A stretch of 44,614 nucleotides of DNA from an uncultured Lachnospiraceae bacterium (GCA_944381475.1 CALWLH010000046.1:1-44614), one strand, 5' to 3'. Shown: positions 9,239 to 18,106, counted from the stretch's first letter. The notes: generated from the sequence alone by a model not told the origin. Translations and numbers: made by a program.

Positions 9239-9326
9239 TTCATGCAGTTTTATTATTTTGAAACTAAAGCTGTATTCATGCATGATGCCAGGGCCAGAAG
9301 CACGGGCATCTGCGTAAGTGATAATT

Positions 9327-9355
9327 ATAATACAATAAAAACCCTTATCTGTAAA
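9327..9355 (-). promoter_or_regulatory. Sigma-A promoter for gltBD
   Basis: On the minus strand TTTACA and TATTAT have a 17-bp spacer. Transcription would start near 9320, leaving a leader of about 154 nt before gltB that includes the attenuator. Confidence 0.75.
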
Positions 9356-9374
9356 GTAAAACTTTTTGGTTAAT

Positions 9375-9452
9375 TGTCAGATAATTCTTCAATTGATGTA
9401 TTCAAACATAAATTTTCTTTCTTATTTGTGAATATTTCAATTTTGTCTGACA
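9375..9452. repeat. Imperfect inverted repeat between ackA and gltB
   Basis: Outer arms TGTCAGA and TCTGACA match perfectly. Inner arms of 12 bp (9393-9404 and 9429-9440) match at 10 positions. It lies just past the ackA stop and before the gltB promoter. It may help end ackA transcription, but it has no T-run and is very AT-rich. Confidence 0.45.
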
Positions 9453-9469
9453 GTTCGCCTATTTATCTG

Positions 9470-10666
9470 TCATGCCTCTACCAATGCAACGGTCTCCCTG
9501 GCAATGGCCAGCTCCTCGTTTGTGGGAACCACCAGCACTCTGCAGACAGAATCCTCCGTGGCCAGATCCATCTCTATCCCCTTGGTGGCAGAATTCAGCA
9601 CCTTATTGATATGAATCCCTATGCCCTCCAAAAAGCCGCATACCCTGGCACGAACCTTGGTATCATTCTCTCCGACTCCTGCGGTGAAGGCGATGGCGTC
9701 CGCGCCTCCCATGGCAACCATGTAGGCGCCGATATACTTGGCGATGTCATAGCAGAATACCTCCAGCGCTTCATCTGCCAGAACATTTCCCCCAGAGGCA
9801 GCATCGTCCAGATCCCGGAAGTCGCTGGACACACCGGACATACCTGCCATTCCGGACTTTTTATTCAGTATGTTCATCACCTCTTCCAGGGTCAGGCCCT
9901 CCTTTTCCGCCAGAAAGCTGATAATGGCAGGATCCAGGCTTCCGCTTCTGGTGCCCATGGGAAGACCCTCAAGAGGCGTCAGACCCATGGAGGTATCAAT
10001 GGACTTGCCCTGCTTCACCGCGCAGATGGAGGAGCCGTTGCCCAGATGGCAGACGATGATATTCACCTCCTCCGGCTTTTTCCCAAGCATTTGGGCAGCC
10101 CGCTTTGATACAAAGCTGTGGCTGGTACCGTGGAAACCGTAACGGCGAATGCCGTACTTCTCATAATATTCGTGGGGAATACCGTAAAGGTATGCCCTCT
10201 TTGGCATGGTCTGGTGAAAAGCTGTGTCGAAAACCGCAGCCATGGGAACCTGGGGCATCAGCTGTCTGCATGCCCGGACTCCAATCAGATTAGCCGGGTT
10301 ATGCAGGGGCGCCAGATCGCTGCACTTTTCGATCTCCCTGATCACATCGGAGGTAATCAGGGTGGACTTTGCAAATTTCTCCCCGCCATGTACGATACGG
10401 TGCCCGATGGCGCCGATTTCAGACAGATCCCTGATTACACCGCAGTCCGGAGCTATCAGATGCTCCAGCACCAGGGAAACTGCAACAGTGTGGTTTGGCA
10501 TATTCTTCTCCAAAACCACCTGCTCCTTACCTGCAGGCCGATGTGTCAGACGGCCGTCGATGCCGATTCGCTCGCACAGCCCCTTTGCCAGTACCCGCTC
10601 ACTCTCCGAATCAATCAACTGATATTTCAGCGAGGAGCTGCCGCAGTTTAAAACCAATACCTTCAT
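9470..10666 (-). CDS. ackA: Acetate kinase
   Basis: AckA interconverts acetyl phosphate plus ADP with acetate plus ATP, the last ATP-yielding step of acetate fermentation in the cytoplasm. The 398-residue length is standard. The N-terminus carries the phosphate-binding segment LVLNCGSSSLKYQL. The conserved AVFDTAFHQTMP, RYGFHGTSH and CHLGNGSSICAV motifs follow in order, and GVGEN with the C-terminal VVPTNEELAIARET closes the ASKHA fold. No phosphotransacetylase gene (pta) is next to it, although pta-ackA pairs are common in this group. Instead a TPR-protein gene ends 6 nt upstream, so ackA is probably co-transcribed with that gene and perhaps with the LCP gene before it. Confidence 0.97.
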   Translation of the reverse strand: MKVLVLNCGSSSLKYQLIDSESERVLAKGLCERIGIDGRLTHRPAGKEQVVLEKNMPNHTVAVSLVLEHLIAPDCGVIRDLSEIGAIGHRIVHGGEKFAKSTLITSDVIREIEKCSDLAPLHNPANLIGVRACRQLMPQVPMAAVFDTAFHQTMPKRAYLYGIPHEYYEKYGIRRYGFHGTSHSFVSKRAAQMLGKKPEEVNIIVCHLGNGSSICAVKQGKSIDTSMGLTPLEGLPMGTRSGSLDPAIISFLAEKEGLTLEEVMNILNKKSGMAGMSGVSSDFRDLDDAASGGNVLADEALEVFCYDIAKYIGAYMVAMGGADAIAFTAGVGENDTKVRARVCGFLEGIGIHINKVLNSATKGIEMDLATEDSVCRVLVVPTNEELAIARETVALVEA

Positions 10667-10672
10667 AACCTC

Positions 10673-11773
10673 TTATGCCTCCCCTTCAGTTTTTATGCCA
10701 AGGAGCATCTCCAAACGCTTTTTCATGGCCTCAAACTGCTTATTGGCAGGGGCCTGTTGGCAGGCAGTCTTAGCCAGCTCATAGGCATGATTTAACTGCT
10801 TGCCGCCCTTTTCCTTGTTTCCCCGGGACTGATAATACTGTCCGCTGAGCATATAGCAGGTAATTTCATCTCCCAGAGCCGCATTTTTAGCCAATGCGTT
10901 CACCATGCTGATCTTCTGGGTGGCCTTTTCATAGGCGCTGTCGATCTCCTCCTGGTCATGCTTCAAGAGCACATAGCAGCCTGCAAGATTCATGTAGTTT
11001 CTTGCGATGAGAATACCGGAGCGAACGGGATCCTCCTGCTCATGCTCGCTTAAGACATAGATGGAATCCTCCAGACTATCCTGGGCATTTTCCGCATCCT
11101 TGTAGAGGGAATAGATGGTGGCCAGGGTGGACATGCTGGTGCCAAGCTTTACTCCGGCTTCCTTGTTGTCCAAAGCCTGATAGATCGCCTTCTGGATGCT
11201 GACCACATCCTTATACATGGCAATGGCATCCTTGTAATTTCCGATGGAGGTATTCATCACCGCCATGGCTGCAATGCAGTCCGCACGCAGCTCCAGATGC
11301 TTGCCGCTGCCCTTCTTGGCGTTCTCCTGGGTCACCGTGATGGCCGCCTTATAAAAATTCATTCCCGCGTCAAAGGGACGCTGGGTCTTTTCATTCAGCG
11401 CTCTTGGCTGATTTCCAAAGGCATTGCAGCCAATACAGGTTCTGCAGTTGTTGGCCAGCTTTGCGTAGGCCATACCAAGACGCAGATCATACTTTGACTT
11501 GTCCAGCTCGTGAAGCTTCTGCGCAAACTGAACCATCTGCTTATAATAGGTCTCCGCCTCCACAAACTTTCTTGCCCGCATACGAAGATCCCCGATCACC
11601 TCATTGTAAGTAATCACAATGCCATAGAATTCAGGGCAGTCATTTGGAAGCGTCTCCTCCACCCACTTCTGCATGTCGAGAATCATATTAATTGCCTCGT
11701 CAGGCTGCTGTTTTGCCAGTGTCAGCGCAGCATTCAAGCGCTCCTGCGCCTTCTGAACCTCTTTTTCGTACAT
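10673..11773 (-). CDS. Tetratricopeptide-repeat protein
   Basis: This 366-residue, soluble, helix-rich protein has no signal peptide or membrane segment. Helical pairs with TPR-like spacing are visible throughout, for example around residues 70-110 (ARKFVEAETYYKQMVQFAQ), 175-200 (GNYKDAIAMYKDVVSIQKA) and 310-345. A short cysteine pair sits in NCRTCIGCNAFG near residue 115, which is unusual for a plain TPR protein and may bind a metal. The role is unknown; a scaffold or regulatory function is inferred from the fold only. The gene starts 47 nt after the LCP gene and ends 6 nt before ackA, with AAGGAG 7 nt before its ATG, so an LCP-TPR-ackA transcript is plausible. Confidence 0.75.
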   Translation of the reverse strand: MYEKEVQKAQERLNAALTLAKQQPDEAINMILDMQKWVEETLPNDCPEFYGIVITYNEVIGDLRMRARKFVEAETYYKQMVQFAQKLHELDKSKYDLRLGMAYAKLANNCRTCIGCNAFGNQPRALNEKTQRPFDAGMNFYKAAITVTQENAKKGSGKHLELRADCIAAMAVMNTSIGNYKDAIAMYKDVVSIQKAIYQALDNKEAGVKLGTSMSTLATIYSLYKDAENAQDSLEDSIYVLSEHEQEDPVRSGILIARNYMNLAGCYVLLKHDQEEIDSAYEKATQKISMVNALAKNAALGDEITCYMLSGQYYQSRGNKEKGGKQLNHAYELAKTACQQAPANKQFEAMKKRLEMLLGIKTEGEA

Positions 11774-11820
11774 AGTATTATCTCCTTAAAATGTGATTTG
11801 TATTGGAGTCAGAAATTTAT

Positions 11821-12939
11821 TTACTCAACCTTATAAATCTGACTGTGCAGCATATTGATGGTGTATTCAAAATCCGGCACAAGCATCTCGTTCCAGGTGT
11901 AGTAATATCCGTCATAGGGGATACGATTCATAACCAGCGTATACTTCAGATACCCCGGCGCCGAGGCCAAAAGCGTGGCCACAGTGGCCTCATCCACATT
12001 ATGGGTGATGCAGGGAAGGGCGGTATCCAGAAATTCACCCAGTTCTGTGACGCTCAAGCCCTTCAGCTTTTCAAATATAAGGCTGAGAACCTTGCGCTGG
12101 CGCTCAGTACGGGCATAGTCAGCCCCTTCCGTATACCTGATTCTGGAATACGCAACCGCCTGCAGACCATTTAAGTGGACATTCCCCCCTGTAAGCTGGT
12201 AATCCTCCGCTGCCACTCCCGTCTCCCGGGCAAGATAGGGGACATAATACTTGTTGGCTACAGCCGCCTCCTCATCCGTGATATCTATGTCCAGTCCCCC
12301 GATGCTGTCGATGATTTTGATCATATCATAAAAATTCACCGTGGCATAATTGTCAATATCAATCTTATACATCTCCTCTATGGTCTGAACCAGCAGCGGC
12401 CCTCCACCCTTTGCATGGGCGTAATTCAGCTTCTGCGGGCTGCCCACACCGGGAACGATGGCATACAAATCCCTCATAAAAGAGGTCAGGGTAATTTCTT
12501 TGGTCTCCTGGTTGATGGATGCCAGAATCATACTGTCTGAGTTACCATTCCAGGTCTCGCCAGCCCTCAGATCCAGACCGATCAGCAGAATATTATACAC
12601 ATATCCGCCCCCTGGTATCTCCACATCCTGCAGCTCCTGGCGCTGTTCCTCGATGCTTTGAAACTCCAGCTCAAGATCCACGGAAAGGGTTTCATCCGCA
12701 TCAGGCGGAATATCATCCTCCTCCCGCCCCACATACTTGTCATACTGCGTAACATCCTCATCAGGGATATAGTCGGACTTGTTATAGTAATACTGGAATA
12801 AGAGCACCACCGCCAGTACAGCTACCAGGCATATACATAACACCGCTCCGGCAGCGATCATTATGCGATTCCATATCTTTTTGCTGCGCTTCGGTGAAGC
12901 TGACTTGATTTTGACAGCATTTTTTTTCTTTTCTGACAT
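11821..12939 (-). CDS. LytR-CpsA-Psr (LCP) family cell-wall glycopolymer ligase
   Basis: LCP enzymes transfer undecaprenyl-linked glycopolymers such as teichoic acids or capsule onto peptidoglycan at the outer face of the membrane. The 372-residue protein has a basic cytoplasmic N-terminus, one membrane segment at about residues 26-50 and an extracellular LCP domain. Visible core motifs are YNILLIGLDLR, the NSDSMILASINQ segment, LTSFMRDLYAIVPG with the conserved Arg-Asp, KLNYAHAKGG, and DYARTERQRKVL with the conserved arginines. A promoter lies at 12998-13026. The acidic stretch between the membrane segment and the domain (residues about 60-100) is a spacer. I cannot tell which polymer it attaches. 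Confidence 0.92.
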   Translation of the reverse strand: MSEKKKNAVKIKSASPKRSKKIWNRIMIAAGAVLCICLVAVLAVVLLFQYYYNKSDYIPDEDVTQYDKYVGREEDDIPPDADETLSVDLELEFQSIEEQRQELQDVEIPGGGYVYNILLIGLDLRAGETWNGNSDSMILASINQETKEITLTSFMRDLYAIVPGVGSPQKLNYAHAKGGGPLLVQTIEEMYKIDIDNYATVNFYDMIKIIDSIGGLDIDITDEEAAVANKYYVPYLARETGVAAEDYQLTGGNVHLNGLQAVAYSRIRYTEGADYARTERQRKVLSLIFEKLKGLSVTELGEFLDTALPCITHNVDEATVATLLASAPGYLKYTLVMNRIPYDGYYYTWNEMLVPDFEYTINMLHSQIYKVE

Positions 12940-12997
12940 AATTTCCTTTCAGGCAGAATACAGTTTACTCCCTGCCTTATAACACCATATCGCATCT

Positions 12998-13026
12998 ACT
13001 ATACCAAAAAAAGCGACAAAACACAA
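12998..13026 (-). promoter_or_regulatory. Promoter for the LCP gene
   Basis: Minus-strand TTGTGT and TATAGT with a 17-bp spacer lie 59 bp before the start codon. Confidence 0.6.
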
Positions 13027-13052
13027 TATCATTTTTCCCGGTAAGGAGGGAT

Positions 13053-13670
13053 TTAAACTTTATTTCTATCCCTCAGGGAAAAGATGCAGCCGCAGTAATC
13101 CTGGCGGTACAGCCCGTAGATGCGGGACAGCTCAATGGAGCGCTGATAGCCTCCCTTTTTTTTGAAATCTGAAGGCAGATAATGGATGCCGTAGGTCTCT
13201 GCCAGCTCCTCGCCGATGGAATTGAGCCATTCCGCGTTTTTCATGGGGCTGATAGAAAGCGTGGTGGTAAAATAGTCCGCCTTCAGCTCCCGGCAAAGCT
13301 TTGCAGCCTCGGTAAGCCGCAGCTTATAGCATTCATAGCAGCGTTTTCCACGCTCCGGCTCCTGTTCCAGTCCCTTTGAAATCTCATAAAACCGCTCCGG
13401 CTCATAAGTCCCCTCTATCAGCCTGACGGGATAATAAAAATCCATCCGGGAAAGCAGGGACTTCAGCTCTTTCACGCGCTTTTCATATTCCTCCTGTCTG
13501 CTGATATTTGGATTATAGTAAAACAGGATTATTTCAAAATATCGTGACAGATATTCCAGCACATAGCTGCTGCAGGGTGCGCAGCAGCTGTGCAAAAGCA
13601 GCTTTTCAGGAGATTTTCCCGGAAGGGTTTCAAGGATTTGATCCAGTTCCCTCTGATAGTTTCTTTTCAC
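13053..13670 (-). CDS. queH: Epoxyqueuosine reductase QueH
   Basis: QueH reduces epoxyqueuosine to queuosine in tRNA, replacing QueG in many Firmicutes. The protein has 205 residues from a GTG start at 13670. I chose it because GGAGG lies 10 nt upstream, and a longer frame would start inside the rpoD 3' structured region. The family cysteines are all present: HSCCAPC (Cys29, Cys30, Cys33), RCYECYKLRL, and the C-terminal YCGC motif, which together hold the iron centres. FYYNPNI and SISPMKN match the DUF208 pattern. The gene is downstream of rpoD and separated from it by a terminator, so it may have its own promoter or depend on read-through. Confidence 0.93.
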   Translation of the reverse strand: MKRNYQRELDQILETLPGKSPEKLLLHSCCAPCSSYVLEYLSRYFEIILFYYNPNISRQEEYEKRVKELKSLLSRMDFYYPVRLIEGTYEPERFYEISKGLEQEPERGKRCYECYKLRLTEAAKLCRELKADYFTTTLSISPMKNAEWLNSIGEELAETYGIHYLPSDFKKKGGYQRSIELSRIYGLYRQDYCGCIFSLRDRNKV

Positions 13671-13695
13671 CGCAATACTTCCTCCATAACAAAAG

Positions 13696-13718
13696 AAAGA
13701 GCTGTCAAACAGCTCTTT
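13696..13718 (-). terminator. Intrinsic terminator between rpoD and queH
   Basis: AAAGAGCTG and CAGCTCTTT form a perfect 9-bp stem with a 5-nt loop. On the minus strand it is followed by CTTTTGTT. It ends rpoD transcripts just before the queH ribosome binding site. Confidence 0.75.
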
Positions 13719-13740
13719 CAGATATTCTGCGCGATACGCC

Positions 13741-13861
13741 CGGAGGACGACCTCCGTGCTTGCACGAGCGGGCATCCGACGGGCAACGGTCATCGAGCGG
13801 CAATGCCGCGAGATGCGCGAGGTATCGCGGTGAGCGGGTAGGGGGAAGGAATCTTCCCCTA
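13741..13861. other. Run of four short hairpins downstream of rpoD
   Basis: This GC-rich stretch holds, in order, CGGAGG/CCTCCG (13741-13756), GTGC/GCAC (13756-13765), GCGGCA/TGCCGC (13797-13809) and GGGGAAG/CTTCCCC (13842-13859). It carries no convincing gene. It looks like a structured intergenic repeat or the rpoD 3' UTR. Confidence 0.5.
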
Positions 13862-13909
13862 TCCGATCAGCCGCCCTCTTTACTTTCCGTTTTCAGGCTG
13901 GCGGTAATG

Positions 13910-15031
13910 TTACAGGAAATCCCTGATGCGCTTTGAGCGGACAGGATTCCGCAGCTTTCTCAGTGCCTTCGCCTCAATCTGACGGATACGCTCGCGGGTA
14001 ACCTTAAAGACCTGTCCCACTTCCTCCAGAGTTCTGGGATGCCCATCCTCCAGGCCAAACCGCAGGACAATCACCTGGCGCTCACGCTCCTTCAAATCAC
14101 CCAGAATCAGGTCGATCTGTTCCCGAAGCATCACGGTTTCCACATTTCCCTCAGGAGTAACGGCCTTGTCATCCTTTACGAAATCTCCCAGATTGGAATC
14201 GTCCTCCTCGCCAATAGGAGTTTCCAAAGACGCCGGCTCTCTGGCAATCTGCATGATCTCCATGACACGCTCCTCGCTCATATCAAGGGCCTGTGCCAGC
14301 TCCTTCACACTGGGCTCATAGCCAAGCTCCAGCGTTAGCTTACGCTGCATCTTTGAGAGCTTATTGATGGTTTCCACCATATGTACAGGAACACGAATGG
14401 TACGGGCCTGATCTGCCAGAGCCCGGGTCACGGACTGGCGGATCCACCATGTCGCATAGGTGCTTAGCTTATAGCCCTTGGTGTAGTCGAACTTTTCCAC
14501 ACCCTTGATAAGCCCCATGTTTCCCTCCTGAACCAGGTCCAAAAAGCTCATGCCCCGACCAGTGTAGCGCTTTGCTATGCTTACAACCAGACGAAGATTG
14601 GCCTCTATCAGCCGGTTCTTTGCGTCCTCGTCCCCCTCAGACTTTCTCTTTGCCAGCTCACGCTCCTCATCTTCTTTTAAAAGAGGAACCGTTCCGATTT
14701 CCTTCAGGTACATGCGAACGGGATCTTCGGTTCCAACGCCCTCCAGGAGATCCGCGGAATCCAGGTCAATCTCCTCCTCATCCTCCCCGTTATAGTCCAG
14801 TATATCTGCGTCGTCTAACAGCGGATCTTCCACATCCACATCCCCCATAGGGATGCGAAGAACCTCAATTTTCTTGCTCTCAAGATAAGAATATACGAAT
14901 TCAAAATCCTCTGGAGAAAGGGCTACGCCAGCAAAATGATCATTGATATCATTGAAATCAAGTGTGGCATTTTTTCCCTTAGCCAGCTCTACCAGTGCAT
15001 CACACTGTGCTTTCAGCACTTCTTTTTCCAT
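13910..15031 (-). CDS. rpoD: Primary RNA polymerase sigma factor RpoD (SigA)
   Basis: This is the housekeeping sigma-70 factor that directs RNA polymerase to the promoter type seen throughout the window. The protein has 373 residues from the ATG at 15031, which has AAAGGTGGG 6 nt upstream; the longer frame to 15061 lacks such a site. Region 1.1 is followed by an acidic linker (residues about 80-105), region 1.2 ([16 protein letters not shown]), regions 2.1-2.4 ([17 protein letters not shown] to [17 protein letters not shown]), region 3 and region 4.2 ([18 protein letters not shown]). A near-consensus promoter is at 15080-15108. The dnaG primase gene that usually precedes rpoD in Firmicutes is absent here; a prepilin peptidase gene is upstream instead. 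Confidence 0.97.
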   Translation of the reverse strand: MEKEVLKAQCDALVELAKGKNATLDFNDINDHFAGVALSPEDFEFVYSYLESKKIEVLRIPMGDVDVEDPLLDDADILDYNGEDEEEIDLDSADLLEGVGTEDPVRMYLKEIGTVPLLKEDEERELAKRKSEGDEDAKNRLIEANLRLVVSIAKRYTGRGMSFLDLVQEGNMGLIKGVEKFDYTKGYKLSTYATWWIRQSVTRALADQARTIRVPVHMVETINKLSKMQRKLTLELGYEPSVKELAQALDMSEERVMEIMQIAREPASLETPIGEEDDSNLGDFVKDDKAVTPEGNVETVMLREQIDLILGDLKERERQVIVLRFGLEDGHPRTLEEVGQVFKVTRERIRQIEAKALRKLRNPVRSKRIRDFL

Positions 15032-15079
15032 AAGTTTCCCACCTTTCTGCAATGTTGACATTCTACGACGTAATTCAAC

Positions 15080-15108
15080 ATTTTAGCAATTAAAACAAGC
15101 ATTGTCAA
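15080..15108 (-). promoter_or_regulatory. Sigma-A promoter for rpoD
   Basis: Minus-strand TTGACA (perfect consensus) and TAAAAT with a 17-bp spacer, about 50 bp before the start codon. Confidence 0.82.
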
Positions 15109-15170
15109 TAGAAACTCTTCAAAAAAATGTGAAAAATTGGTGATAGTGTCAAAATATTCTGATACCAGGG

Positions 15171-15965
15171 TCAAAATCCCAAAAATCCCAGATACCAGTC
15201 TAAGATCTGCTGTCCCGCCATCATGACAATCAGCGCAGAAATACAGATAAAAGGTCCAAAAGCAAAGTGCTCGTCACGCTTTTTTGTCTTTTTTGCCAGT
15301 CCGATCACAGCATAGCCGCCCCCAATAACAACTGAAAAGAAAAACAGCAGAATGGACAGCTTCCAGCCAAAGAACACCCCCAGAGCCGCAAAAAGCTTAA
15401 TGTCTCCGCCGCCAAAGGCTCCCTCCTTGACAAGAACCAACAGGTACATAGGGAGACTAATGGAAAAAAATCCGATCAGACGCTCCACCCAAGTGATATC
15501 CTTAAACAGGAAAGCAGAGAGGATGCCTCCCAAAAGCACCATCACATTTGTGCTGTCAAAAATGGTCATGGTGTCCCAGTCGATAAAGGCGATCACCGTC
15601 AGCACGGAGCACATGTAAAAGCAAAGCAATGCGCTTAAAACCCCTGTGACAGTAGGGTAAAGCGGATCCACATACTTCCAGCAGCAAAGCAGGGCGCAAA
15701 TCCCGCCGATGCTTTCCACCAGGGGATAGCGCTTAGAAATAGGCGCTTTGCAGTACCGGCACTTCCCTCCCAAAAACAGCCAGGAAAACAAGGGCACCAG
15801 ATCAACTGCATGAAGGGTATGCTTGCAATGGGGGCAAAAGCTCCTGCCCTTCGCAAAGGAAAGCTTTTGGGGCGCCCGGTAGATCACCACATTCAGGAAC
15901 GAAAAAATAATGGTTCCAAACACAAATACAAAAATATACCAAACCACATTGAACACTGTTTCCAT
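15171..15965 (-). CDS. Prepilin peptidase / N-methyltransferase, A24 family
   Basis: This polytopic membrane aspartyl protease cleaves the leader of type IV pilin-like or competence pseudopilin precursors. The 264-residue length is typical of the bifunctional form. An N-terminal membrane segment precedes the zinc-binding domain with Cys44, Cys47, Cys69 and Cys72 (two CxxC pairs). The catalytic aspartates fall in the AFIDWDTMTI segment near residue 130 and in FGGGDIKL near residue 190. About seven further hydrophobic segments are visible. A promoter is at 16019-16047. No pilin genes are next to it, so its substrates must be elsewhere in the genome. Confidence 0.93.
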   Translation of the reverse strand: METVFNVVWYIFVFVFGTIIFSFLNVVIYRAPQKLSFAKGRSFCPHCKHTLHAVDLVPLFSWLFLGGKCRYCKAPISKRYPLVESIGGICALLCCWKYVDPLYPTVTGVLSALLCFYMCSVLTVIAFIDWDTMTIFDSTNVMVLLGGILSAFLFKDITWVERLIGFFSISLPMYLLVLVKEGAFGGGDIKLFAALGVFFGWKLSILLFFFSVVIGGGYAVIGLAKKTKKRDEHFAFGPFICISALIVMMAGQQILDWYLGFLGF

Positions 15966-16018
15966 ATGTACTCCTTATCCTTTTGCTGGCGTCTGCAAAC
16001 GCAGTCTGCTCCGATTAT

Positions 16019-16047
16019 AATATAGCCCAAATCCCCCGCATTTGCAA
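16019..16047 (-). promoter_or_regulatory. Promoter for the prepilin peptidase gene
   Basis: Minus-strand TTGCAA and TATATT with a 17-bp spacer, about 54 bp before the start. Confidence 0.65.
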
Positions 16048-16075
16048 GGTGTTTTATTACCGGTTCCGGCATCCG

Positions 16076-18106
16076 TCACTGGGGCAAAATTTGTAATATC
16101 CTGTTCTGCACGCAGAAATCCAAGTCCAGGGTTCTCCTTACCTTCTGCCCGTCAAACTGAATTTCAATTTTGTTTTGCTTCACGCTGGTGATGGTTCCCT
16201 CTTTATAAATATTATGCATCACCCGGATTCCCGGAGCAAATTCCTTTTTGGATACGAGAAGCTCGCCCAGATATCTGGAAGGCTCAACAGGCTTCCCAAA
16301 GCGCTTCTGCACCCAGCTGACATGGACAAAATCCTTCGCTCTGGTGAAGGCCACGTAAAACATCCGCCGCTCCTCCTCCAGCTCGTCCGGCGTAACGGCC
16401 TTACTGTAGGGAGTAACGCCCTCGTTGACATCGATAAGAAATACATGGGAAAATTCCAGCCCCTTCGCACTGTGATAAGTCATCATGGCGACGCCCTCCC
16501 GCCTGGCGGTCTTCTTCTCGGCGGCATTTCTTAACAGCTCCTCCTTCACACGGGCAATATGCCCATACCATTCCTCACAGGTATTAAAGGGCTTCGCGCT
16601 CTCCTCCAGCTCGTCAAAAAGAGTTAAAAGCTCATCCGGCTTCATATTCCGATACTGGGCATATTCCTTCACATAGGTCTCATACCCCACCGCATGGCGC
16701 AGATAGTGGACGGCAGCATAGGGCTTCATCCCCCGGAGCATAATCAGGTCGTTCTCCAGCTTGTCAATGCGCTCCTGCACATACTCCTTGTCCCCGTAAT
16801 ATTTGCGCATCTGGTCAAAGCTGACCTGCTCCTCCGAGAAGCATTCCCGGGAAATGTAGCGCTTGGGTTTATTGATAATCTGCAAAAACAGGGCTCTGCT
16901 CCGCTCCCCCTCCGCCAGCCGCAGATATGTATGCAGGTCGCGAAAAATCCAGTGTTCATAGATATTGGGAATCACATCCCGCATATAAAAGGGCAGGTTG
17001 ACCCGCATAAACAGCTCCGCAGCGGACCGGGGCTGAATATTCGTTCTGAAAAGCACCGCCATGTCCCGGTATGGAACCCCGGCCTGGTGGATCTGGCGTA
17101 TTCTGGCAAGCAGGTCTTCGTTCTGGGCCTTTGAATCCTCAAAGGAGTGAAACAGCACCGCCGGACTCTCCCCTTCCCTGCTGGCGGTAATCTGCTTTTT
17201 ATATCTGGCAGTATTATTGGAAATCAGCCGCCCCGCCATTTCCACGATCTGCCTGCCGGAGCGGTAATTGATGTTTAGGAGAATCTGCTTCCCCTCCGGA
17301 AAGTCCTTTGAAAAGGACAGCATGATCTCCGGCCTGGCCCCCCGGAACCGATAAATGCTCTGGTCATCGTCCCCCACCAGCATCAGGTTGTTTTCCGGCA
17401 GGGCCAGAAGCTTTGTGAGCTTATACTGGAGCATATTGGTATCCTGCACCTCATCCACCAGAATATAGGTGAATTTTTTCTGCCAGAGGGCCAGGATATC
17501 CTGACGCTTTGTAAACAGCTCGTAGCACAAAAGCTGCATATCGTCAAAGTCGATGAGATTTGCGCAAGCCAGCCGTTTTTCATAGCCTTTGTAGGCCTTT
17601 AAAAACACCTCCTGAGGACAGTTCATGGGATAATAGCGGGCGGGATCCATCCCCTCCCCCTTTACCAGACTGATCTCAGACTGGAGCTTTTCGGAAAACT
17701 CCTTCTCATCCTCCACATCATAGTTCAGCTCCGCCAGAATCTCCCGGAAAAAGAGCTGCTTCTGCTCCGGGCGAAGGATATTGTTTCCCGTATAGCCATA
17801 GGCATATTTTAGGATATGAAAGAAAATGGAGTGAAAGGTGGAAAATGTCACCCCGGTACGCTCCATTCCCGCATCAGCCGCCAGTTTTTGAAAGCGCTCC
17901 CCCATCTCCCTGGCAGCAGCATTGGTAAAGGTGATAACCAGGATATTTCTGGGGTTCACGCCATAGTTCTCTATCAGAGCCTTCACCCGCATGGTGATCA
18001 CAAAGGTCTTTCCCGACCCTGGCCCCGCAAGCACCAGAAGCGGTCCTGTATGGTGCAGGACCGCCTCTCTCTGTGCTTCGTTCATGATTACATCTGTTTT
18101 CGACAT
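16076..18106 (-). CDS. UvrD/PcrA-family superfamily 1 ATP-dependent DNA helicase
   Basis: This 3'-5' DNA helicase family acts in repair and in removing proteins from DNA. The 676 residues hold the SF1A motifs in order: Q motif MNEAQREAVLH, Walker A LAGPGSGKTFV, motif Ia ITFTNAAAREM, motif II ILVDEVQDTN, motif III LVGDDDQSIYRFRGA, motif IV INYRS, motif V MTYHSAKGLEFSHVF and motif VI RRMFYVAFTRAKD. The C-terminal 60 residues resemble the small Tudor-like tail of PcrA. It is slightly shorter than typical PcrA (about 730), so I do not assign pcrA. The ATG directly follows the gltX stop codon, with the ribosome binding site inside gltX, which indicates translational coupling. Confidence 0.92.
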   Translation of the reverse strand: MSKTDVIMNEAQREAVLHHTGPLLVLAGPGSGKTFVITMRVKALIENYGVNPRNILVITFTNAAAREMGERFQKLAADAGMERTGVTFSTFHSIFFHILKYAYGYTGNNILRPEQKQLFFREILAELNYDVEDEKEFSEKLQSEISLVKGEGMDPARYYPMNCPQEVFLKAYKGYEKRLACANLIDFDDMQLLCYELFTKRQDILALWQKKFTYILVDEVQDTNMLQYKLTKLLALPENNLMLVGDDDQSIYRFRGARPEIMLSFSKDFPEGKQILLNINYRSGRQIVEMAGRLISNNTARYKKQITASREGESPAVLFHSFEDSKAQNEDLLARIRQIHQAGVPYRDMAVLFRTNIQPRSAAELFMRVNLPFYMRDVIPNIYEHWIFRDLHTYLRLAEGERSRALFLQIINKPKRYISRECFSEEQVSFDQMRKYYGDKEYVQERIDKLENDLIMLRGMKPYAAVHYLRHAVGYETYVKEYAQYRNMKPDELLTLFDELEESAKPFNTCEEWYGHIARVKEELLRNAAEKKTARREGVAMMTYHSAKGLEFSHVFLIDVNEGVTPYSKAVTPDELEEERRMFYVAFTRAKDFVHVSWVQKRFGKPVEPSRYLGELLVSKKEFAPGIRVMHNIYKEGTITSVKQNKIEIQFDGQKVRRTLDLDFCVQNRILQILPQ

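Noticed and set aside
9167-9283. Longer gltB N-terminus starting at 9283
   Set aside because: It would run through the attenuator hairpin, lacks a ribosome binding site and puts the nucleophilic Cys too far from the N-terminus.
13671-13793. 41-codon N-terminal extension of QueH
   Set aside because: It reads through the hairpin-rich rpoD 3' region and terminator; the GTG at 13670 has a proper GGAGG site and family-like length.
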